Assembly: GCA_023251855.1 (NCBI GenBank)
Contig: JAHEYA010000020.1
Coordinates: 1 to 13,378, forward strand
Length of the DNA stretch: 13,378 bases
DNA from: Bacteroidota bacterium
Lineage (GTDB): Bacteria > Bacteroidota > Bacteroidia > 2-12-FULL-35-15
Reading direction: 5' to 3'
The notes beneath the pieces were generated by a model, which saw nothing but the letters and a program-made list of their open reading frames with translations, was not told where the DNA came from and searched no databases. Shown here in pieces: positions 8,901 to 13,378 of this stretch. How positions within the stretch are numbered: position 1 is the stretch's first letter; each line of letters starts with the position of its first letter. The position numbers and the translations under genes were made by a program.

Positions 8901-9454
8901 CAAATATCTTTCCCTCCTAACCCACCTTTACGATCGCTTACAAAATATATAGTACCTCCATCAGGAGATATACTTGCAGAAGTTTCGTTATCATCACTAT
9001 TGATTGGTGCCGGCAATCTTACCGGTTCTGACCATTCTTCACCAGACAACTGAGATTCAAGAATATCGCCTGTTGAATTTACCGCATTACCACCACGGTA
9101 AAGAAGCATTCGCTGCCCGTCATTTGATAAAGCGATAGCTGAATTATCAATCTCCGGAATATTTATTAAAGGGCCAAGCATTACTGTAAATAACCATTTT
9201 TTGTTCCTATCATCATAATAAGTAACATAAACATTATCCAAAGCTTTTTTGCTAACCAGTAAATTTTTTTTAGGAGCAATGCGAGAAGTAAAAACCATTA
9301 CACATCCATCAGCGGATATGAGAGGAGCATAATCAGGATAGGGAGAGTTTATCAGAGGACCTACATTCTTGATTTCCACTTTTACAGAATCCTTTTGCTG
9401 GGCGGAAAGGATCAAAAACAACGAGCAACAAAAAGTGGTAAAGAGTAATTTCAT
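5954..9454 (-). CDS. Anchor B: PD40/CpD/OmpA multi-domain protein (PorE-like), paralog of anchor A
   Basis: 1166 aa, predicted periplasmic. Signal peptide 1-18 (MKLLFTTFCCSLFLILSA, then QQK) is nearly the same as that of anchor A. Domains: five-bladed PD40 propeller 25-299; CpD1 about 300-392; CpD2 393-482; Lys/Ala-rich linker 483-583; OmpA-like 584-705 with peptidoglycan-binding D632 and R647 (TDNVG...LKRAKT); linker 706-790; second propeller 791-1077; CpD1 1078-1166. The protein stops at the end of this CpD (KDILLEVK), exactly where complete units continue with CpD2. PorE-family T9SS proteins carry the same domain types once; the second propeller without its own OmpA domain is unusual. The gene starts 89 bp after the barrel gene, with no terminator or good promoter in the gap, and ends 37 bp before anchor A, so it is probably translated from the same mRNA. 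The cell-wall tether role is inferred from domains and neighbours. The ATG is chosen because the signal peptide begins there. Confidence 0.9.
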   Translation of the reverse strand: MKLLFTTFCCSLFLILSAQQKDSVKVEIKNVGPLINSPYPDYAPLISADGCVMVFTSRIAPKKNLLVSKKALDNVYVTYYDDRNKKWLFTVMLGPLINIPEIDNSAIALSNDGQRMLLYRGGNAVNSTGDILESQLSGEEWSEPVRLPAPINSDDNETSASISPDGGTIYFVSDRKGGLGGKDIWYCTQDENGALGEAINMGPSINTDKDEEGVFIHPNGGAIFFSSKGHNSMGGYDIFMSVYDETTKTWTKAENLGSPINTPDNDIYFVLQANGKTGYYASSKPGGLGDLDIYNISFSEDIMKKNIVLLKGRVVNKNRSSVESIIDITNKATGKLVGTFKSNKASGKYLVSLPAGKKYEIEINANGYSTYTESFDIPYKIGYGEIVKDIVLDSKNAFIFSRVLDEKGTPITNVMIEATEKGTKRMLEKSETNSAGHSLIPVPPGKTYDIVFSKAGYSFQMITVVVPDSAGYERDLKDIVLRSNAAANDSLVTESSQKEITKESVVKQNVTNLVSSVVEEKEPVKEVKKEELSKKEKKAQVAAIAAAEKEAKKEAKAKKNEKAKTAAVAEKEPKEIVVTRKMKAGEKIILNDILFDFNKSKPQKESLVELERAIKLVNEIGALPIEISGHTDNVGTRRNNRKVSLKRAKTVANYLTDNNVDKKRISYKGYGETQPIASNATEQGRQLNRRTEIKVLNVDGSTLQEAVETKTKPDVVLPPIKKEEAPVTQAKKEEVVVVKKEEVINAVVNEVNKETNNVTTVAKKETNGTNWSPNLNTSTIADMRKEESSSDKMQISNIGMAVNSPFPDYAPLISADGNTMIFTSQRPLAQKDIEKGKNGPENVYATYYDSKNKKWLVTLPLGSTINTAGIDNSAIALSNDGQWMLLYRGGNAINSNGDILESTLSGDEWSEPMRLPPPINSEDNETSASISPDGRTIYFVSDRKGGFGGRDIWFCTQDENKNWGEPVNMGVSINTADDEEGVFIHPSGNALFFSSKGHDSKGGYDIFMSVFDETTRIWSKAENLGSPINTVGDDIYFTLEANGKTGFYASSKFGGQGGPGDLDIYNVTFNEDLTKRNSTLLKGRVVAKDGTSVESLISIKNKLTGKLIGTFKSNKSTGKYLVSLPPGKKYEIEVSSNGYSTYTESIDIPYKTSYGEIVKDILLEVK
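5957..7084 (-). repeat. Anchor repeat unit 2, first half: PD40-CpD1 (anchor B 791-1166)
   Basis: Propeller blades include SPFPDYAPLISADGNT, SDRKGGFGGRDIW (6596-6634) and SSKGHDSKGGYDIF; blade 5 carries a small Gly-rich insertion (GGQGGPGD). CpD1 begins LLKGRVVAKDGTSV and ends the protein. The matching CpD2-OmpA half is at 5149-5763 in anchor A. Confidence 0.8.
7340..9382 (-). repeat. Anchor repeat unit 1: PD40-CpD1-CpD2-OmpA (anchor B 25-705)
   Basis: First complete copy in transcription order. Propeller hallmarks are SDRKGGLGGKDIW (8900-8938) and SSKGHNSMGGYDIF. Unlike the other units it has an extra linker of about 100 residues between CpD2 and OmpA. Confidence 0.8.
7730..7897 (-). other. 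Lys/Ala-rich helical linker inside anchor B (residues 520-575)
   Basis: The segment is made almost entirely of Lys, Ala and Glu (for example KKEKKAQVAAIAAAEKEAKK) with no Pro or Gly in its core. This composition favours a long charged helix, possibly a single-alpha-helix spacer or coiled coil. It separates CpD2 from OmpA in unit 1 only. A helix is inferred from composition. Confidence 0.6.
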
Positions 9455-9543
9455 AATTGTATTAATGTCAACTAATAACCCCGGTATAAAGCCTGCAGGT
9501 ATTCCTATCTATAATTTTTTCTTGTTTTTTATACTAAAATAAA

Positions 9544-10599
9544 TTAAAAACGTGAACTTGATTGAGCTATAAACGGAATAGCACCAATATAGCGTAAAGA
9601 TATTTCAAATCCTCCCCTGCTTGAGCTGGCGGTGCTTAAAGCGGAAGTATTTACATCGTAACTCATTCCTATAGCATAATTAGAGTATTCCAATAACATA
9701 GCGAGAATAACAGCATCTTTTGAGCGATAATATCCCCCAAACGAAATTGATGAGTTTGTTTTAACACCGGTATACTTACTTATCTGATTTAATTTAAAAC
9801 GTAACAAAGTACCAACATACAATTCTGAGGTACCACCTTGTCTGAAATACATAAAACCAGGGGCAAAACCATAGGTAGAATTAGGAACATTAAGGAGTGC
9901 ATTTCCATGGGCAACAAACTTCATTTTCAGTTTTTCATCTGTTCCTGTAAAAGAGTATTTTGGCTGGGTAATATGAAATAATGAAATGCCAACATTGGAC
10001 TTGAATTCATCATTACCTAATACATTATCTCTTCCGGCTGTTTTACTGTATGACCAAACCACCCCAGCGGCAACATCAGCATAAGAATAAGAAGGCACCC
10101 CATTAATTTCACGTGAACTTAATCCCGAATTATAGGCTTTACCATCAAATTGGTTACCCCATGTTAAATTTGTGTAGTCAACACTGCGTTGCGCAAACCC
10201 AACTTGTAAACCACCTCCTATTTTATTATATCTATCAAGACTAACATGGCAGGCACCACTTAAGTTTACCTGAGTAGTTCCCATTTTTGAATCACCTGCT
10301 TTGTCGTTAAAAAAATTGAGCCCTCCTGCAACGAATGCTTTTGCTTTTTTCTTTCTTTGAAAGCTTGCATTCACAGATGCTGCAGTAGTTTTATAAGGCG
10401 CTCCTAAGCTTCTCCATTGATCTTTGTAGTTGATCTGACCTTCGATACCATATGAAGCACCTGCTAATGCCGGATTTTCGGTAAGTGGAGACATGTAGAA
10501 TTGCGAAAAGTGAATGTCCTGAGCAAAGCAAGACGTGAGATATGAGATGTGAGATATGAGAATCACACCGAGTGTTATAATTATGTTTCTAGTTTTCAT
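9544..10599 (-). CDS. PorP/SprF family type IX secretion outer-membrane protein
   Basis: 351 aa from the ATG at 10597-10599. Family hallmarks are the mature N-terminus QDIHFSQFYMSPLTENPALA, the GGLNFFNDKAGDSK and YRSKDAVILAMLLEYS segments, the C-terminal GMSYDVNTSALSTAS plus GGFEISLRY, and a final Phe as expected for an outer-membrane beta-barrel. Members such as SprF and PorP are needed for secretion or surface attachment of specific T9SS cargo, notably proteins with type B sorting domains. The gene directly follows such a cargo gene (58-bp gap) and precedes two peptidoglycan-binding anchors, so it is very likely the partner of that cargo. An upstream GTG at 10638 would add 13 residues of non-signal sequence (RFENPKHKTQ...) and is rejected. 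Oddities: part of the signal peptide (ISHISYLTS) is encoded by an intergenic-type 14-bp repeat, which also creates a lipobox-like LTSC before the FAQ cleavage site. No symbol is given because the family has many paralogs. Confidence 0.93.
   Translation of the reverse strand: MKTRNIIITLGVILISHISYLTSCFAQDIHFSQFYMSPLTENPALAGASYGIEGQINYKDQWRSLGAPYKTTAASVNASFQRKKKAKAFVAGGLNFFNDKAGDSKMGTTQVNLSGACHVSLDRYNKIGGGLQVGFAQRSVDYTNLTWGNQFDGKAYNSGLSSREINGVPSYSYADVAAGVVWSYSKTAGRDNVLGNDEFKSNVGISLFHITQPKYSFTGTDEKLKMKFVAHGNALLNVPNSTYGFAPGFMYFRQGGTSELYVGTLLRFKLNQISKYTGVKTNSSISFGGYYRSKDAVILAMLLEYSNYAIGMSYDVNTSALSTASSSRGGFEISLRYIGAIPFIAQSSSRF
10535..10562. repeat. two tandem 14-bp repeats (GTGAGATATGAGAW) in the barrel signal-peptide region
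   Basis: GTGAGATATGAGAT (10535-10548) is followed directly by GTGAGATATGAGAA (10549-10562), with 13 of 14 bases identical. The copies lie inside the signal-peptide coding region of the PorP/SprF gene. Similar 14-bp phased repeats lie at 12186-12213. Confidence 0.8.
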
Positions 10600-10642
10600 T
10601 GTTTTTTGAGTCTTATGTTTTGGGTTCTCAAATCTCACATCT
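10545..10642. repeat. 18-bp inverted repeat enclosing the PorP/SprF start codon
   Basis: The left arm 10545-10562 (AGATGTGAGATATGAGAA) and right arm 10625-10642 (TTCTCAAATCTCACATCT) are complementary at 17 of 18 positions, with 62 bases between them. The ATG (10597-10599) and its leader fall inside the loop; one arm is coding and the other is in the gap after the cargo gene. In mRNA this could form a stem around the translation start. Confidence 0.8.
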
Positions 10643-10657
10643 TAACTAATATCTAGT

Positions 10658-11911
10658 TTATCTGAACAAACTGATATTTCCTTTTTTTGTAACCTCTTCA
10701 CCAGTGGTGAGTGTTGCCTGTAAATAATAGACAAACACACCCGTATTCATTTCAGCACCTTTGTAAACGCCATCCCAACCTTTTGTTGGATCCGTGGTTT
10801 CGAATACCTTTTCTCCCCAACGGTCATAAATTGCGAAATATATTTTTTGGATACATTTACCATATACTAATTCTATATCATTTTCACCATTGTTATCAGG
10901 GGAGAAGGCTGTTGGAACAAACATTTCACCACACTCATTCAACAATTTAATTAAAGCAAATGCAGGAGATGGGTTCGAAAAATCCCAGCCTTGTTTGGAC
11001 ATTGCTCTGGCAAGACCGTAGTTACCTGCAGATGGCGCAGCGGTTATATCTTCCCACTGAGGTTGATTTTGCCAGTGGCCCATTCCGGCAAATTTTCCAT
11101 CAATATCATCATAAAACATGGTGATGGTGGCAGGCGCGCTTCCGGTAGGTCTGCGAATCTGGTAGTAAAATGTTTGATTGACAGTACTTATGTTCGCTTC
11201 TTTTTGAGTTACCGGAAAGCCATTAACAGAAGGGTCGCCAGCTATCATCCCAACAGCATAGTCGTTTACTGAAGCGTTATCAGGAGTTATCTCCACCGGT
11301 CTATAACGAGTAGAGGCACCCACCGGAAACAGGTATGGTTGAGAACCTGCGGTGCTCCTTGCCAATGAGCCAAGATCACCACTGCTTACATAACCGGTTG
11401 AACGAGTTACAGAGGTAGTTGAAGTATTGCTTACAAAAGCGGTATTTGGGCCAGTTGCCAGTTCGCGGTCATTTAGGTTAAGTTGCTCTTCAATTTTGGC
11501 ATCAATGCCGGTTAATGATTTTGCACCCGTTCCTGTTCCCTCAAGGTCAAGTTTGTAAAATTCCGTTACACTTGTTCCCTGAATTTTTTGAGTACCGCCA
11601 ACCATATGAAAATCAATGGTACTGTTGGTGGTGGTATTACCGTTGGTAGATGTGAAAGCAGGTCCACCGGAAGAATTGGTCCAATCACCGGTAACATATA
11701 CCTGACCGCTGTTTCTAAATGTTCCAGGTCCGCCACCAGGAACAGTGTCTTTAAAATTAAAAACACCCCCATTTACAAAGATGGTATCATTATTTGCCAT
11801 ATAAATGAGACTTCCATAATTAACCATTGTTTGGGCAAAAGCTCCTCCATTCGAGGTATTTCCGAAAGGAAGAGAAAAAGAAATCAGGGCTATTATAATC
11901 AGTTTTTTCAT
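10658..11911 (-). CDS. T9SS cargo protein with type B (gliding-motility-associated) C-terminal sorting domain
   Basis: 417 aa from the ATG at 11909-11911; a TTG eight codons upstream is possible but would put a palindrome and polar residues before the signal peptide. Signal peptide 1-26 (MKKLIIIALISFSLPF..., ending AFA before Gln). The middle (about 27-325) is rich in Gly, Ser, Thr and Asn with beta-strand patterns (GGTQKIQGTSVTEFYKL, LNLNDRELATGPN, YLFPVGASTRYRPVEI), typical of Bacteroidota surface proteins; no catalytic motif is recognised. Residues 330-417 are a classic type B sorting domain: FVPTAFSPDNNGEND, IYDRWGEKVFET, GWDGVYKG, NTGVFVYYL, ending KKGNISLFR. Such domains direct export through the T9SS and attachment by PorP/SprF-like partners, which matches the next gene. 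The protein is small for a type B cargo (adhesins are often thousands of residues), so it may be a structural or matrix component instead of a long adhesin; that is a guess. Confidence 0.92.
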   Translation of the reverse strand: MKKLIIIALISFSLPFGNTSNGGAFAQTMVNYGSLIYMANNDTIFVNGGVFNFKDTVPGGGPGTFRNSGQVYVTGDWTNSSGGPAFTSTNGNTTTNSTIDFHMVGGTQKIQGTSVTEFYKLDLEGTGTGAKSLTGIDAKIEEQLNLNDRELATGPNTAFVSNTSTTSVTRSTGYVSSGDLGSLARSTAGSQPYLFPVGASTRYRPVEITPDNASVNDYAVGMIAGDPSVNGFPVTQKEANISTVNQTFYYQIRRPTGSAPATITMFYDDIDGKFAGMGHWQNQPQWEDITAAPSAGNYGLARAMSKQGWDFSNPSPAFALIKLLNECGEMFVPTAFSPDNNGENDIELVYGKCIQKIYFAIYDRWGEKVFETTDPTKGWDGVYKGAEMNTGVFVYYLQATLTTGEEVTKKGNISLFR

Positions 11912-11912
11912 A

Positions 11913-11929
11913 CTTAATTGCGAATTAAG
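11913..11929. repeat. 17-bp palindrome next to the cargo start codon (contains copy 2 of TAATTGCGAATTA)
   Basis: Perfect 7-base arms CTTAATT/AATTAAG around a GCG centre end one base before the ATG of the cargo gene. On the mRNA it would form a 7-bp hairpin with a CGC loop over the ribosome-binding area. The inner 13 bases are identical to 340-352. Confidence 0.7.
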
Positions 11930-11968
11930 GGACAAATTTCGGTATTATACTTCAAAAAGCAGGTATGG

Positions 11969-12132
11969 GTTACAAAGGTGCACATTTTAAATCAAATAAT
12001 CCTAATTTTTTTGCATATTTAAGCCTATTCAATAAGGGCGCTAACAATGAACTGTAAGAAAGCTGTAAAGCAAACGGTTCTACGAAGCATTTTTTCAATG
12101 GTTACAAAGAAAACAAAAATTTTGTTACAAAG
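11969..12132. repeat. three copies of GTTACAAAG (minus strand CTTTGTAAC) upstream of the operon
   Basis: Exact 9-mers at 11969-11977, 12101-12109 and 12124-12132; the last two are 23 bp apart start to start. On the minus strand each contains TTTG, the core of Bacteroidota promoter elements, so they may be promoter elements or binding sites for a regulator. Confidence 0.55.
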
Positions 12133-12135
12133 TTA
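12128..12135 (-). promoter_or_regulatory. possible -7 promoter element (TAACTTTG) of the secretion operon
   Basis: The minus strand reads TAACTTTG, a full match to TAnnTTTG. Transcription from here would give a leader of roughly 210 bases before the cargo ATG. No TTTG -33 element is seen at the expected distance, so support is modest. Confidence 0.3.
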
Positions 12136-12185
12136 GAAGTTCATTTAAAATTATTAATACAGGATTGTTCAAAACTACTATTTAT

Positions 12186-12265
12186 GTGAAATGGAAGATG
12201 TGAAATGGAAAATGTGGGTTTTGGCTTTGCGATTGGCTTTTAACCATCTTACATCTGCCATTTTA
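12186..12265. repeat. 14-bp tandem repeats with an imperfect inverted partner, downstream of mgtE
   Basis: GTGAAATGGAAGAT (12186-12199) and GTGAAATGGAAAAT (12200-12213) are tandem 14-mers differing at one base. Bases 12188-12207 pair with 12246-12265 at 16 of 20 positions. The 14-mer agrees with the one at 10535-10562 at 10 of 14 positions in the same phase, suggesting one repeat family. The element ends about 15 bases after the mgtE stop and could act as a weak 3' structure for that mRNA. Confidence 0.6.
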
Positions 12266-12279
12266 CATTTTACATATCA

Positions 12280-13378
12280 TTACAATAATATTCCTTTGAG
12301 GAACATGATTGAGAAACTGAAATAAATTATCAAGCCGGTAACATCTACCAGTGTAGCTACAAATGGAGCAGATGAAACGGCAGGGTCGAGTCCGAGGCGC
12401 TTTAGGCCAAGAGGTAAAACTGAGCCAATCAAGGTACCCCACATGACCACTCCCACCAATGAAAAGCTAACGGTAAATGCGATCAGATACCAGCTGGGAC
12501 CGTAGCTGCTAACAAAATAAGACCAGACAGCAACTCTAAAGAACCCAATTAAGCCTAATATCAGACCGATCACTAATCCTGTTGAAAATTCTTTTTTTAC
12601 AATTTTCCACCAATCGCGAATACCAATCTCGCCCAGTGCCAGTGCCCGAATAATAAGGGAAGATGCTTGTGATCCGCTGTTACCGCCACTTGAAATAATA
12701 AGGGGTATAAATAGTGCAAGAATAACAGCCTTTGCAATTTGATCTTGAAAAAAACCCATTGCAGTGGCAGTAAGTGTTTCGCCTAGGAATAAAACTACCA
12801 GCCAGCCGGCACGTTTTTTTATCATTTGTAAAAATGGAGTACTCATATAGGGCTCTTCCAAAGCCTCCATAGCAGCCATTTTTTGTACATCTTCGGTTTC
12901 TTCTTCCCTGCGAAAATCAACCACATCGTCAATAGTAATTACACCAACCAATCTGCCAATTGCATCAACAACAGGTATAGTTACCAATTTATATTTATCC
13001 ATTACATTGGCAACTTCATCAGCCGGTGTGCTCGCTTTTATTGATATTATCTTAGGGTCATAAATATCAGCAACGATAGATCGAACAGGTGAAACGATTA
13101 ATTTTTTTAGAGGGAGAAGTCCGATTAATTTTTCGTCATCTTCGACTACGTAAATAGCATATACTTCCTCTAATTCTCCGGCTTGCTGACGTATTTCACG
13201 AACACATTCAAGAGCTTTACTGCTTACATGAACCCTAACAAACTCTTTTCGCATCAAGCCTCCGGCAGTATGTTCATCATAATTCAGGAGGTCGACAATA
13301 TCACTTGCCTGTTCTGAATCTTCGATATGAGATAATACTTCATCCTGCACATCATCGGGAAGTTCAGCAATAACGTCA
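12280..13378 (-). CDS. mgtE: Magnesium transporter MgtE, N-terminus cut by window edge
   Basis: The reading frame is open to the right edge, entering as DVIAELPDDVQDEVLSHIE, so the real start lies outside; about 366 of the usual 450 or so residues are visible. MgtE is an inner-membrane Mg2+ channel gated by cytosolic Mg2+. Seen here are the end of the N-terminal superhelical domain (to TAGGLM), a CBS pair (about bases 13096-13245 and 12901-13074; FVRVHVSSKALECV and KIISIKASTPADEV), then the connecting plug helix and five hydrophobic segments. Signature motifs are PLIISSGGNSGSQASSLIIR and the pore segment FVATLVDVTGL, with the conserved selectivity Asp encoded at 12343-12345. The GTG at 13348-13350 is not a credible start because homologous sequence continues upstream. 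It is on the same strand as the secretion operon but 368 bp away and functionally unrelated. Confidence 0.95.
   Translation of the reverse strand, partial: DVIAELPDDVQDEVLSHIEDSEQASDIVDLLNYDEHTAGGLMRKEFVRVHVSSKALECVREIRQQAGELEEVYAIYVVEDDEKLIGLLPLKKLIVSPVRSIVADIYDPKIISIKASTPADEVANVMDKYKLVTIPVVDAIGRLVGVITIDDVVDFRREEETEDVQKMAAMEALEEPYMSTPFLQMIKKRAGWLVVLFLGETLTATAMGFFQDQIAKAVILALFIPLIISSGGNSGSQASSLIIRALALGEIGIRDWWKIVKKEFSTGLVIGLILGLIGFFRVAVWSYFVSSYGPSWYLIAFTVSFSLVGVVMWGTLIGSVLPLGLKRLGLDPAVSSAPFVATLVDVTGLIIYFSFSIMFLKGILL

Larger units (their letters stand above)
11912..12279. other. non-coding region between mgtE and the cargo gene
   Basis: About 370 bases with no credible gene on either strand. 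It holds, in transcription order, the mgtE 3' flank with 14-bp repeats and an imperfect inverted repeat (12186-12265), a possible -7 element (12128-12135), three CTTTGTAAC copies, a minus-strand TATAAT at 11944-11949, and the palindrome next to the cargo start. No U-tract terminator for mgtE was found. The operon promoter most likely lies here. Confidence 0.7.

Noticed and set aside
9455..9543. Terminator or separate promoter between the barrel gene and anchor B
   Set aside because: There is a CCTGCAGG palindrome at about 9494-9501 but no stem followed by a U-tract, and no TAnnTTTG element, so no break in the operon can be supported.
10600..10638. Upstream GTG start for the PorP/SprF protein
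   Set aside because: It would add polar residues before the signal peptide and lies within the inverted-repeat arm; the ATG at 10597-10599 starts a normal signal peptide.
12246..12275. Intrinsic terminator for mgtE
   Set aside because: The inverted repeat after the mgtE stop is imperfect (16 of 20), has a 38-base loop and no U-tract, so only a weak 3' structure can be claimed.
1..13378. CRISPR array, insertion sequence, prophage or RNA gene
   Set aside because: No regularly spaced identical repeats with spacers, no transposase or integrase, and no tRNA or rRNA sequence was seen. The repeated protein modules explain the long-range DNA similarity.

Overview
The window is AT-rich DNA from a member of the Bacteroidota. 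The evidence is the protein families: a PorP/SprF barrel, a cargo protein with a type B (gliding-motility-associated) sorting domain of the type IX secretion system (T9SS), PorE-like PD40/OmpA anchors, A-rich leaders without Shine-Dalgarno sequences, and signal peptides cleaved before Gln. Class or genus cannot be fixed from this sequence. All supported genes are on the minus strand, so transcription runs from high to low coordinates.

From right to left: (1) 12280-13378, mgtE, a Mg2+ channel/transporter whose 5' end lies outside the window. (2) 11912-12279, a non-coding stretch with three copies of CTTTGTAAC (minus strand), a possible -7 promoter element and a family of 14-bp tandem/inverted repeats. 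(3) 10658-11911, a secreted protein ending in a type B T9SS sorting domain. (4) 9544-10599, its likely partner barrel of the PorP/SprF family. (5) 5954-9454 ('anchor B', 1166 aa) and (6) 412-5916 ('anchor A', 1834 aa), two large periplasmic proteins built from PD40 beta-propellers, carboxypeptidase-regulatory-like (CpD) domains and OmpA-like peptidoglycan-binding domains. A strong intrinsic terminator follows anchor A at 359-385. (7) 1-256, the start of an unrelated YwqK/MORN-repeat secreted protein that runs off the left edge.

Genes 3-6 look like one transcription unit: same strand, gaps of 58, 89 and 37 bp, no terminator between them and a clear one at the end. The expected division of labour is that the T9SS exports the cargo, the PorP/SprF-like barrel holds or passes it at the outer membrane, and the anchor proteins tie the barrel to peptidoglycan.

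The most unusual feature is the architecture of the two anchors. Read in transcription order they form four copies of a [PD40 propeller - CpD1 - CpD2 - OmpA] unit. Unit 2 is cut exactly between CpD1 and CpD2 by the end of anchor B and the start of anchor A, and anchor A carries its own signal peptide, which is a near copy of that of anchor B. Anchor A ends with two near-identical EF-hand loops. These split, multi-OmpA anchors, together with repeat elements that fold around the start codons of the cargo and barrel genes, are the parts most worth following up.
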